Positions 6,609 through 13,695 of a DNA stretch of 14,726 nucleotides are shown here, piece after piece. The notes below the pieces were generated by a model. That model ran no database searches, had not been told where the DNA came from, and saw only the letters and a program-made list of their open reading frames with translations. The first letter of the stretch is position 1; each line of letters starts with the position of its first letter. The stretch spans positions 1 through 14,726 of the forward strand of contig JAUXBQ010000040.1 in NCBI GenBank assembly GCA_030619365.1. Direction: 5' to 3'. A program made the translations under genes and the position numbers. Source of the DNA: a candidate division FCPU426 bacterium (lineage in GTDB: Bacteria; Oederibacteriota; JAAXVQ01; JAUVAV01).

Positions 6609-6706
6609 GAAGCATTTGAACCTTAAAACAGATAATATTCAAATGCGGTCAATTTTCGATTTTCTATTCTCAACGCTTACTTTATCAGTACTATAACTGA
6701 TAGGTT
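6596..6706 (+). repeat. ACTGATAGGTT repeats with further inverted repeats
   Basis: ACTGATAGGTT occurs at 6596-6606 and again exactly 100 bases later at 6696-6706, and its complement AACCTATCAGT lies at 6570-6580. Between them GCATTTGAA (6612-6620) pairs with TTCAAATGC (6638-6646), and TATCAGT (6683-6689) pairs with ACTGATA (6696-6702). Three stem-loops in 140 bases without a gene suggest a structured RNA, a small non-autonomous repeat, or a set of operator sites ahead of the next gene. Confidence 0.5.
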
Positions 6707-6734
6707 GCGGACTGGACGACCGTGCGGGTGGCGG

Positions 6735-6764
6735 TTGACACGTGTTTGTGTTATATTCTTTATT
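6735..6764 (+). promoter_or_regulatory. Possible promoter ahead of the small membrane protein gene
   Basis: A perfect TTGACA at 6735-6740 is followed after 18 bases by TTTATT (6759-6764), a fair -10. A better-looking TATATT at 6752-6757 is only 11 bases away, too close for a normal sigma70 promoter. The palindrome ACACGTGT (6738-6745) overlaps the end of the -35 box and could be a regulator site. Confidence 0.4.
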
Positions 6765-6800
6765 CATAAGTATTATGAAAGCAAAGGAGACCGGAATACC

Positions 6801-7085
6801 ATGGGAAGAAAACTGAGAATCAAGGCCAGCGGCGAGCGCCAACAATTCCTGCTGGGCTTGGGTATTTTCTTTGGCGCTTATATGCTGTCCTATATCTGGG
6901 TGCTCTTTATCATGCCCATTTCCGCCGCGGCGGCGGGGCCCTATGCCCTGATTGCTTTTGTGTCCGGCGTGCTCGTGTCCATTGTCCTGATTTTCAGCCG
7001 TCACTCGGTCATGGGATTGGGCGGCAGCCTGGCGGCGATTTTGTACGTGGTATTTTTCGCCGTGACCTGGCCCCTGGTAAGATAA
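6801..7085 (+). CDS. Small membrane protein, unknown function
   Basis: A 94-residue protein starting at ATG 6801, with AAAGGAGA at 6783-6790 as ribosome-binding site. After a short basic N-terminus (MGRKLRIKASGERQQ) come three hydrophobic segments at about 17-39, 45-65 and 70-92, ending a few residues after the last one. I do not recognise the family. The positive N-terminus suggests that this end is cytoplasmic. The gene stands between the three-hairpin region and a separate promoter for the next gene, so it is probably monocistronic. An upstream in-frame opening from about 6705 has no ribosome-binding site and runs through the promoter, so it is not used. Confidence 0.7.
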   Translation: MGRKLRIKASGERQQFLLGLGIFFGAYMLSYIWVLFIMPISAAAAGPYALIAFVSGVLVSIVLIFSRHSVMGLGGSLAAILYVVFFAVTWPLVR

Positions 7086-7133
7086 TGGAAAGATAAATGA
7101 AAAGATAATACGTAAAGCGGAGATCACAGGGCC

Positions 7134-7161
7134 TTGACATTTGTCAATTGTATGAAATAAT
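7134..7161 (+). promoter_or_regulatory. Sigma70-type promoter with palindromic operator over the -35 box
   Basis: TTGACA (7134-7139), a 16-base spacer and AATAAT (7156-7161) form a good promoter, with 11 of 12 consensus bases. The -35 box is one half of the palindrome TTGACA-TT-TGTCAA (7134-7147), a symmetric site typical of a dimeric repressor. The first gene downstream encodes a winged-helix-like protein, so autoregulation is plausible. Transcription would leave a leader of about 120 bases. Confidence 0.6.
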
Positions 7162-7289
7162 AAACTACCACGCGTTTGGATGAACCCGAATTTCAGTATT
7201 GCACGTTTCCACCTTCAAGTTGAAAGAACCGCGCAGGGGCTTGGCAGGTCCCGGCACGCGTCACGCCAGCGGAGGTTACCCACAGGTCC

Positions 7290-7679
7290 ATGGAAGACAA
7301 CATTTCCAATTTAATGAAAATGGAAAGGTCCATGGAGGCCTTTATCGAGGAATACGTGAATTCCTTCCTCAAGTGGGAAGCGATACAGTATTTTCATGAC
7401 CACCCCCGGACCGCCTTCAAACTGGAGGAGCTGGCCCGGACCCTGAATCGCCCGGGCAAGACCCTCAAGAAAGAACTCCAGGAATTGAGCCGGGCGGGTT
7501 TGCTGAAGGAAGAGAAGTCCGGCAAGACGATTGTCCTGACCTATGCCCCGGGACCGACGCCCGCGGAAGTGGAATTAAGGAACACCGTGGAGCGTTTCAT
7601 CCACCTGTGCCAGGATCGCGAGGGACGGTTGCGGGTCATTTATAAACTCTTGAAGAACGGGAACCCGATTGAAGGGTGA
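7290..7679 (+). CDS. Winged-helix-like transcriptional regulator
   Basis: A 129-residue soluble protein. An N-terminal helix (EAFIEEYVNSFLKWEAIQYF) leads into a winged-helix pattern at about residues 27-87: WEAIQYFHDHPRTAF, then KLEELARTLNRPGKTLKKEL as the helix-turn-helix with LEELARTLNRP at its turn, then LQELSRAGLLKEEKSGKTIV as the third helix and wing ending in VLTYAPG. The remaining C-terminus is helical and charged and may dimerise. ATG 7290 is preceded by GGAGGT at 7271-7276, a rather long 13-base spacing; an in-frame ATG 7314 is an alternative. Such proteins typically sense a signal or protein partner and bind palindromic DNA; the palindrome in its own promoter is a candidate target. 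The regulated genes are not shown by the sequence. Confidence 0.75.
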   Translation: MEDNISNLMKMERSMEAFIEEYVNSFLKWEAIQYFHDHPRTAFKLEELARTLNRPGKTLKKELQELSRAGLLKEEKSGKTIVLTYAPGPTPAEVELRNTVERFIHLCQDREGRLRVIYKLLKNGNPIEG

Positions 7680-7723
7680 GTTCTTCTCCGCGGCCTCCGC
7701 GTCCGGGGGCTGTGTCTCGTTTC

Positions 7724-7745
7724 AAGTCCGGCGACTTTTTCTTTT
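7724..7745 (+). terminator. Weak intrinsic terminator candidate after the regulator gene
   Basis: AAGTC (7724-7728), a CGGC loop and GACTT (7733-7737) form a five-base-pair hairpin directly followed by TTTCTTTT. The short stem makes this a modest candidate, but it is the only hairpin plus T run downstream of 7679. Confidence 0.35.
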
Positions 7746-7783
7746 ATCCTCCTTTAAAAAAAACCAACGAGGCAGATGCCCCT

Positions 7784-7811
7784 GTAGGGAACAGGCATGC
7801 CTGTTCCCTAC
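7784..7811 (+). repeat. Perfect 28-bp palindrome
   Basis: GTAGGGAACAGGCA (7784-7797) is followed at once by its exact reverse complement TGCCTGTTCCCTAC (7798-7811). It has no loop and no T run, so it is unlikely to be a terminator. It has the look of a dispersed palindromic repeat of the kind scattered in intergenic regions of many uncultured and cyanobacterial genomes. Confidence 0.7.
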
Positions 7812-7818
7812 CTAAGGG

Positions 7819-7907
7819 CCTGAATAATTACCTGGCGAAAGGGAGTTGAAATCTGGCGCGGGAACCCTTAAAATGTCATGTATGGTACAGAAACCTGAAT
7901 AATTACC
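7819..7907 (+). repeat. Pair of 14-bp direct repeats ahead of the MEMO1-AMMECR1 gene
   Basis: CCTGAATAATTACC is present at 7819-7832 and again at 7894-7907, 75 bases apart start to start. The second copy ends a few bases before the ribosome-binding site of the next gene. The 61 bases between show nothing codable. They could be tandem regulator sites or the target duplication left by a small insertion. Confidence 0.6.
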
Positions 7908-7924
7908 CGAGGAGGGTTCAAGAC

Positions 7925-9505
7925 ATGCGACCAAGACAAAATAATAGCGGCCTCTCTTGGTTGAGTTGGCGGGGAGGCGTACTGTTGGGCGTGGCAGCCG
8001 CCTTGGTGGTTGTGTTCGGATGCGGCTCGGCCAGGGAGAACCAGGCACAGATTCGCCCTCCGGCGGTGGCCGGGACGTTCTATCCGGAAAACCAAAAGCA
8101 ACTGAACGAAATTTTAAAGAAGACGTTTTTCAAAGCGCCGCCACCCAAGCTGGCGGGAGAATTGAAGGCCCTGCTCCTGCCGCACGCGGGTTATGTATAC
8201 TCGGGCGTGATTGCCGCCATCGGCATGAAGGCCTTGGCCAAGCGGGACATCGACACGGTGTACATCATCGGAACCGCGCATTACGCCGACGTGGGCGGGG
8301 CCTTGATTTGGCAGGGCAAAGCCTTCCGCACGCCCCTGGGAAATTATCCGGTGGATCTGCAAGCGGTCCGGGAGCTTTTGAAGACCTGCCCGGACATCCA
8401 CCTGTTGCCCCGGGCCTGGGTGAAGGAACATTCCGTGGAAGTTATGGTTCCGTTTTTGCAAAAAGTCGCGCCCCAGGCCAAGCTGGTGCCCCTGCTCATG
8501 GGAACCTCCACCTGGGAGGAAATCTGGTCAATCGCGGAAGCCATCGCCGTCCAGGCGAAGTTGCGCAAGGCCGTGATTATCGTCTCCTCGGATCTCTCCC
8601 ACTATCCCACCTACGCCGACGCCAAGGTGATCGACAAGAAAATGCTCGCCTCGGCCCTGAAAATGAAGCCCTACCAACTTGATACCTTTGACCGGGAAAT
8701 CATGTCCCGCGGCATTCCGGGTTTGTCCTGCACGATCTGCGGCCTCTCCGCGCTTAAGACCACCATCATCGCGGCCTCGCTCTTGGGCGCGAACCAGGGG
8801 CAATTGCTGCACTACGCGAATTCGGGCGATGTGACCAACGATAAAAAACGGGTGGTGGGATACGCCGCCGCGGCGTTTGTGCAGGTCGAGGGCCAGCCGG
8901 CCGTCCGGGTGGAAAAACCCCGGGATAACCTGGAGGTTAAACTCACGCAGGACCAAAAACAGGAGTTGCTGAACATTGCCCGGGCCTCCATTACCGAGGG
9001 ACTGGCCACCGGCACCCAAATGATGCCCACCACCACTCAGCAGGAGCTCTTGGAGCGGTATCCGATTTTCGTCACCCTGAAACGGGACGGTATGCTACAG
9101 GGGTGCATCGGCATGACCCAAGCCCGGCTGCCGCTTTACCAGGCCGTGGCGCAAATGGCCTGCGCCGCCGCCTTCGAGGACCCCCGTTTCAAGCCCCTCA
9201 AGGCCGAGGAACTTCCGTACACGGATATCGAAATCTCCGTGCTGTCGCCGTTGAAGAAAATTGATGACCCGGCCCAGATTATTCTGGGCATTCACGGCGT
9301 CATGGTGAAACGCGGCGATCGCACCGGTTTGTTCCTGCCCCAAGTGGCCACGGAGACCGGTTGGAGCAAGGAAGTTTTTTTAAACAAACTGTGCCAGCAA
9401 AAAGCGCAACTCCCGCCGGACGCCTGGCGAGACAAGAAAACCGAGTTGTATGTCTTCCGCGTACTATCATTTACCGGACCCGCTCCGGAGACCCCGGGTC
9501 CCTGA
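7925..9505 (+). CDS. AmmeMemoRadiSam system MEMO1-AMMECR1 fusion, predicted lipoprotein
   Basis: A 526-residue protein. Residues 1-32 form a signal sequence (basic start, hydrophobic GGVLLGVAAALVVV) ending in FGC, so Cys33 is a likely lipidation site, although Phe at -2 is not ideal for a lipobox. Residues about 43-322 are a MEMO1 (protein B) domain: RPPAVAGTFYP, LPHAGYVYSG (His87), GTAHY (His119), EHSVE (His169), SSDLSHY (His226) and CTICG (Cys272), which supply the family's putative metal-binding site. Residues about 338-515 are an AMMECR1 (protein A) domain with LQGCIG (391-396) and FEDPRF. Known: these two occur together and often with a radical SAM protein, which is not in this window. 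The biochemical role of the system is unsettled. GAGGAGGG (7909-7916) is well spaced from ATG 7925. Export of this fusion would place it at the membrane outside the cytoplasm. Confidence 0.88.
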   Translation: MRPRQNNSGLSWLSWRGGVLLGVAAALVVVFGCGSARENQAQIRPPAVAGTFYPENQKQLNEILKKTFFKAPPPKLAGELKALLLPHAGYVYSGVIAAIGMKALAKRDIDTVYIIGTAHYADVGGALIWQGKAFRTPLGNYPVDLQAVRELLKTCPDIHLLPRAWVKEHSVEVMVPFLQKVAPQAKLVPLLMGTSTWEEIWSIAEAIAVQAKLRKAVIIVSSDLSHYPTYADAKVIDKKMLASALKMKPYQLDTFDREIMSRGIPGLSCTICGLSALKTTIIAASLLGANQGQLLHYANSGDVTNDKKRVVGYAAAAFVQVEGQPAVRVEKPRDNLEVKLTQDQKQELLNIARASITEGLATGTQMMPTTTQQELLERYPIFVTLKRDGMLQGCIGMTQARLPLYQAVAQMACAAAFEDPRFKPLKAEELPYTDIEISVLSPLKKIDDPAQIILGIHGVMVKRGDRTGLFLPQVATETGWSKEVFLNKLCQQKAQLPPDAWRDKKTELYVFRVLSFTGPAPETPGP

Positions 9506-9528
9506 CGACGCCGCGTACTACCGTCAGG
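9501..9528 (+). terminator. Short inverted repeat at the end of the MEMO1-AMMECR1 gene
   Basis: CCTGACG (9501-9507), which includes the stop codon, pairs with CGTCAGG (9522-9528) over a 14-base loop and is followed by ATCTGTTTCTTC. It is a weak terminator candidate. The rest of the 128-base gap up to the next gene shows no promoter that I would defend. Confidence 0.3.
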
Positions 9529-9633
9529 ATCTGTTTCTTCGCGGCTTGCCGACAACCCGGTTCGAACAAACGGGGGCCTGAACGTGGTATTGCTTGCGAA
9601 TCTTCTCCAACCCGCCCTCGCCCTTAGGTTGCC

Positions 9634-10245
9634 ATGGAAATAATGCTGGGACTGTTGCTGGGAGCGGCTATTGCCGGCTATATGGTTTTGCATCCCCAGG
9701 CCATAGGGTTTTCTTTCCCGAATTTAAGCGGGGAGTGGGCAGTGCGTCCCACCTGGCCGCGCCTTTTAACCTATTTGGCCGGCCGCTGGCTGGGTTATAG
9801 TCTGCTGGGACTGGGCTTGGGGTGGCTGGGTAATGCCGTAGGGAGCCCGGTGATTTACCGGCTGGCATTCACCGCTTGCGGGTTATTGGCGGTTTTTATG
9901 CTCCTCTTTCTGGCCACCAACCAATCTCCGGAAATGGTTTTAGTTCGCTTAAGTGATCCCTCCGGTTTCAGCATCCCGATTTTTCCCATGGGAATTCTTT
10001 CGGCCAGCCTGGCCGTGGCCCCCGCCCTGGCCGGTATGCTGCTGTGCGTGGCAAAACATCAGCAATTCGCTGGATTCATATTTTTTACCAACATATTTCT
10101 GGGAAATGCAGTATTCAGCCTGCCGGTGTTGCTTAACATGAAATGGACAAAAGCGGTTTATTTCAAGAAAGTTTACCGATTTGTTGTACTTATTTGCGCT
10201 ATGGTCGTTCTCGTTACAAGTATTTTAGATTTAATAAAATCCTAG
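9634..10245 (+). CDS. DsbD/TauE-like transmembrane protein (sulfite exporter TauE/SafE family, DsbD_2 type)
   Basis: A 203-residue protein with about six membrane segments. The features LTYLAGRWLGYSLLGLGLGW (45-64) and FFTNIFLGNAVFSLPVLL (150-167) match the two half-repeats of the DsbD_2 / TauE-SafE group, where a Y-x-x-GR-x-x-x-Y helix and an F-x-x-G-x-x-x-x-x-P-x-L helix are typical. The paired catalytic cysteines of CcdA/DsbD are not evident; single Cys residues lie at 82, 138 and 188. Established roles in the group range from electron or metal transfer to anion export; none can be assigned here. ATG 9634 has only a weak upstream TTAGGT; ATG 9643 is an alternative. It follows the MEMO1-AMMECR1 gene by 128 bases in the same direction and may belong to the same unit. 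Confidence 0.65.
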   Translation: MEIMLGLLLGAAIAGYMVLHPQAIGFSFPNLSGEWAVRPTWPRLLTYLAGRWLGYSLLGLGLGWLGNAVGSPVIYRLAFTACGLLAVFMLLFLATNQSPEMVLVRLSDPSGFSIPIFPMGILSASLAVAPALAGMLLCVAKHQQFAGFIFFTNIFLGNAVFSLPVLLNMKWTKAVYFKKVYRFVVLICAMVVLVTSILDLIKS

Positions 10246-10297
10246 GAAAAAGGGAATATAAAAAGGGAAACGTGAATATAAAGTAGTGTTACAAATC

Positions 10298-10326
10298 TTG
10301 ACACATTATCTATAAAATGATATATT
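10298..10326 (+). promoter_or_regulatory. Strong sigma70-type promoter
   Basis: A perfect TTGACA (10298-10303), a 17-base spacer and TATATT (10321-10326) give the best promoter match in the window. It lies in the AT-rich stretch after the DsbD-like gene. The likely start of transcription, near 10333, leads into the small membrane protein ORF and probably the Kelch gene. Confidence 0.7.
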
Positions 10327-10338
10327 TAAATATATATA

Positions 10339-10655
10339 ATGGGTGAATTAACGACATATTAGAGGGGAGAGCACTCCTAGAATCACAATATTCCTTTCTA
10401 AAAATATCCATAAATATTTTAAAAATACTTTCTTACCTATTTGCCGCATTAGGTATTATTGGCGCTCTGGTTATTCTATTCGGTAAAACCCAAGGATCAG
10501 ACAAATTGGCGAGCATAGGCGTTCTATTTATCGGGGGTCTTTATTTTCTAATACTTTACCTGATTGCGGACGTGATCCGGCTCTTTATCAGCATTGACGT
10601 CCGTCTGAAAAAAATAGAAGGCCCCAATCAATCGTCCCAGAGGGAAATCCGCTAA
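10339..10655 (+). pseudogene. Small membrane protein, start lost or frameshifted
   Basis: The frame ending at TAA 10653-10655 is open from 10347 and encodes about 102 residues: a helical start (ILEGRALLESQYSFL), two membrane segments (SYLFAALGIIGALVILFG and SIGVLFIGGLYFLILYLIAD) and a charged tail (VRLKKIEG). This is a coherent small membrane protein. However, the frame has no ATG, GTG or TTG until far inside, at TTG 10506. An ATG at 10339 opens MGEL in a neighbouring frame and stops after seven codons; one extra base near 10348-10350 would join it to the long frame as MGELNDILEG. So either the gene carries a one-base deletion (or a sequence error), or it uses an unusual start such as ATT 10347. 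It lies just after the strong promoter. I do not recognise the family. Confidence 0.45.
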
Positions 10656-10678
10656 GGCACAGGAGGGATTTTATTACA

Positions 10679-13600
10679 ATGATACCGCTCAATGATACAG
10701 CGATGAAAATCAAAAGGACGATACCTCTCATCCCGGGCCGGCGTATTCTATTAGCGAGCCTGTGCTTGGGCCTGCTGCTCATGCCGGGCCTGGCCCTTTC
10801 CAAACAGTTTATCGACAATCTGACCACGGATTTTTACGGCGGAAAAGAAGACAACATCCAAATAGGTCAGAATCTCGACGGCAACCTGACCCTGGCGCCG
10901 TATAGAATGCTCGGGAGTTGGACCACGACTTCCGGGCCCTCCAACGCGTCACTGTATTTGGCGGACGCCACGGTGTATAACGGAAAAATTTATTTGAGCG
11001 GCGGGTTCGGCAGCGCGGAGTCCACTTCCTTTGGCGGGCCGGAGACCGCGAACGCCATAAATAAAGTCTGGTACGGGACCATGCTGACCGACGGCTCGAT
11101 CGATGAATGGAAAGAAGTAGACGATAAGTCGCGGCTGCCCCAACCGACTTACGGGCACTCCTCGGTCGTTGTCAACGGCCGGTTGTACATCATCGGCGGG
11201 CGCAGCACGGGTGAGGTGCCGCTTTCCGCCGTGTACTGGGCAAAAATACTGGGTCACGACGGTACCATCAAGGCGTATTACAAGAGTAATACCTGGACGG
11301 CCGTGGCCTCCTTGCCCGAACCCCGTTTTAGGGCCCGCTCGGTTTATTTTGAGGGCCGGATTTACGTACTCGGCGGTCAGGACGAGAATAACGTGGCTAC
11401 CAATACGGTATATTACGCCGATGTCCAGCCCGGCGGGGATATTTTCACCTGGACCACGGCTTCAGTGCCCCTGCCCACGCCCCTTTCCGGGCACTGCGCG
11501 GATGTTTCCAGCGGCCAATCCGACGGCTATGGACGGATTTACATACTGGGCGGTTCGACCACTGGCCAACCCAACGGCATTTCGTCCGGTGTATACCTGG
11601 GGACGATTGATACGAACAGCGGGGCCTTGCTCAACTGGGTGCAAACGACCCCCCTGCCCGATGTGCGGTACGCGGCCGCGGCCACGATTGATTCCGGGAA
11701 AATCTGGGTGTGCGGCGGCATAGCGTCCGCCACCGCCAAGTCCGAGGTTTTTTTCGCCCGGATCGACCGGACTACCGGTTTGATTCCCGGATCCGGGCAA
11801 CGGGGCAGTTGGAGCCGGGCCACTGATTTGCCCATCGAGGTATCTGACCATAATTTCGTTTCTTTCAACGGCCACCTGTACCTGCTGGGCGGTCAGAACG
11901 CTACGGGCATTCAAAATCTGGTGTACACCTCCACCCTGTCCGCGCCCAAGGTCAACATCAATTTCTGGGTGCCGACCACGCCCTTGTTTCTCTCGCCCTA
12001 CGGTGCCGGGGAATTTAGCATCTGGACCGGGCACACCACTATCCTGCGCGTGCCCCTGCCCGGCGAATCGAGGGGCATTTCATCGGGCGCGCCGACCGTA
12101 TTCGTGATCGGCGGAGGGCCCAACACTTTTTCTGCTTATGCCGGCGGCATGGGCGATGCCAGCAATCTGCCGCCGGCCGCCTTTTCGACAATTTACAACT
12201 CGGAGGTCAATCCTAACGGCACCCTGCAGACCTGGGCCGCGCCGGACACGGGCGGCTCGTTGCCTATTGCCACGATCCACCACGCCTCCACCTTGGCCAA
12301 TGGCGCTATTTACGTCATTGGCGGCGCCAATTCGATTAACGCCTGGATCTGGACCGGCGCGGCCTCGCGCTCACTGACCGCCGTGGGCCAGTCGGATCCG
12401 CAAGGGCGTCCCTACCAGACGGGGAATACCGTGGTCCTCTACGAGGAGGTCGGGCAGGGCAGTTCCAGCGGCGGGGCGGGCTCTTTTGAATTTACCGAGA
12501 AGATTCCTATTTACGATCCATTGTATGAAGCGAGTGTGGCAGCCGGGACGCCGTCCAATCCTGCAACTATCTCCGGCTTCCAAGCGAATACAGCCACCCC
12601 GATTTATCAACCTTTAATGCGTCATGCCACAGTTTCGCACAGTGGTATTATTTATACTATTGGGGGTGTTTCGCGGGAAAATATAGGCTGGGCGGCCGGC
12701 AATCCTGCCGGAGGCAGCCAACCGGTCTATGAAGACCGCGTCTGGTATTGCCGCCCCAATCCGGGCGGGACCATTAACGAAGGGGCCATCGCGGGCGGCT
12801 GGCAGACGACCGAGCCTCTGATCGCCACGGGCCAGGCGCCGTCCCTGGGACCCCGCTATGACCTGGCCGCGTGCGTGGCCTACAACCGGGTGTACATATT
12901 CGGCGGCCGCAATGCCGCCAGCGTTCCGGTGGCGGATATTTTCTACGCTGATATCAACATCGTGGACAGGAGCCTGGGCCCCTGGCAGGAACTCGGCCTG
13001 ACCCCGATATCAGACCGGGGGGTCGTCTCGCCCCTGGCCGAGCATCAAGTGATTTTCATGAATGGCCGATTCTACGTGATCGGCGGCATCAATCCGGCCG
13101 GCATTCTCAGTGACAGGGTGCTTTATTGCACTCTGGATCCCGCGACCGGACAGATCCCGGTGTGGGCGTTGCCCGGCTCCTGGGCGCTCTTGGATCCCTC
13201 ATTGGACCATTCCGTGTATGATCATGAATCGGTATATTATTCAGAGGGCATCTATGTGCTCGGCGGTCATTATGCGGGACCACATGGATCAAGTGCATAT
13301 CGTTCAATAAAAATGACACCCACACTGACTGCTACTCCGACATACATTTCAACACCATCACCAACATCAACTTCAACGCCGACTCCCGATTTCGGACTGT
13401 CAGCAGGTCAAATCCTTATCTATCCGAATCCCGGTCGTGGCACTGTTCATTTTTCCTATCTGGCCAGCGGTCAAGTTGAAATCACGATCGATATTTACCG
13501 CCTGACCGGTGAGCGTGTGGCCACGATCGCCGAACATCAGAACGGCGGGGCAGGACAAACCTTAACGACCACCTGGCAGGCGACCGGCGTGGCGCCGGGC

Positions 13601-13684
13601 ATCTACCTGTGCAGAATTGTTATAAAAGACGAGAATGGTACGGTCATTCTGAATAAGAAAAAGAAAGTGGCGCTGATAAGGTAA
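10679..13684 (+). CDS. Secreted Kelch-repeat protein with C-terminal sorting/FlgD-like domain
   Basis: A 1001-residue secreted protein. ATG 10679 has AGGAGGG at 10661-10667; ATG 10703 is an alternative start just before the signal peptide (MKIKRTIPLIPGRRILLASL, ending near LALS at 38-41). Twelve Kelch-like blades follow, each marked by an N-G-x-[IL]-Y-x-x-GG strand: residues about 101-109, 166-174, 226-233, 285-292, 340-347, 397-405, 474-479, 541-549, 655-663, 736-743, 795-803 and 855-863. Twelve blades fit two six-bladed propellers. Residues 880-903 are a Thr/Pro/Ser-rich spacer. Residues 909-1001 start with ILIYPNPGRG and contain IYRLTGERVATI and TGVAPGIYLCRI, as in FlgD-like and type IX sorting domains. 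Established: Kelch propellers bind proteins or glycans, and some are galactose-oxidase-like enzymes; no copper-site motif was confirmed. It is probably a surface protein. Confidence 0.88.
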   Translation: MIPLNDTAMKIKRTIPLIPGRRILLASLCLGLLLMPGLALSKQFIDNLTTDFYGGKEDNIQIGQNLDGNLTLAPYRMLGSWTTTSGPSNASLYLADATVYNGKIYLSGGFGSAESTSFGGPETANAINKVWYGTMLTDGSIDEWKEVDDKSRLPQPTYGHSSVVVNGRLYIIGGRSTGEVPLSAVYWAKILGHDGTIKAYYKSNTWTAVASLPEPRFRARSVYFEGRIYVLGGQDENNVATNTVYYADVQPGGDIFTWTTASVPLPTPLSGHCADVSSGQSDGYGRIYILGGSTTGQPNGISSGVYLGTIDTNSGALLNWVQTTPLPDVRYAAAATIDSGKIWVCGGIASATAKSEVFFARIDRTTGLIPGSGQRGSWSRATDLPIEVSDHNFVSFNGHLYLLGGQNATGIQNLVYTSTLSAPKVNINFWVPTTPLFLSPYGAGEFSIWTGHTTILRVPLPGESRGISSGAPTVFVIGGGPNTFSAYAGGMGDASNLPPAAFSTIYNSEVNPNGTLQTWAAPDTGGSLPIATIHHASTLANGAIYVIGGANSINAWIWTGAASRSLTAVGQSDPQGRPYQTGNTVVLYEEVGQGSSSGGAGSFEFTEKIPIYDPLYEASVAAGTPSNPATISGFQANTATPIYQPLMRHATVSHSGIIYTIGGVSRENIGWAAGNPAGGSQPVYEDRVWYCRPNPGGTINEGAIAGGWQTTEPLIATGQAPSLGPRYDLAACVAYNRVYIFGGRNAASVPVADIFYADINIVDRSLGPWQELGLTPISDRGVVSPLAEHQVIFMNGRFYVIGGINPAGILSDRVLYCTLDPATGQIPVWALPGSWALLDPSLDHSVYDHESVYYSEGIYVLGGHYAGPHGSSAYRSIKMTPTLTATPTYISTPSPTSTSTPTPDFGLSAGQILIYPNPGRGTVHFSYLASGQVEITIDIYRLTGERVATIAEHQNGGAGQTLTTTWQATGVAPGIYLCRIVIKDENGTVILNKKKKVALIR
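13316..13387 (+). other. Thr/Pro/Ser-rich spacer segment within the Kelch protein gene
   Basis: These bases encode about 24 residues made almost wholly of Thr, Pro and Ser (TPTLTATPTYISTPSPTSTS and so on) between the last Kelch blade and the YPNP domain. The base composition is lower in GC than the flanking codons, using mostly A- or T-ending ACA, CCA and TCA. This type of linker is common between surface domains in several candidate phyla and often varies in length. Confidence 0.7.
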
Positions 13685-13695
13685 TTTGTTTTCCC

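Noticed and set aside
6705..6800. Upstream extension of the small membrane protein
   Set aside because: It would start without a ribosome-binding site and cross the promoter; ATG 6801 has AAAGGAGA in place.
9551..9575. tRNA-like T-loop sequence GGTTCGAAC
   Set aside because: The flanking bases do not form the five-pair T stem, and no anticodon arm or acceptor stem is found around it.
11169..12377. Alternative frames within the Kelch gene
   Set aside because: Their composition (Pro, Arg, Ala-rich) and lack of motifs mark them as out-of-frame readings of the Kelch repeats.
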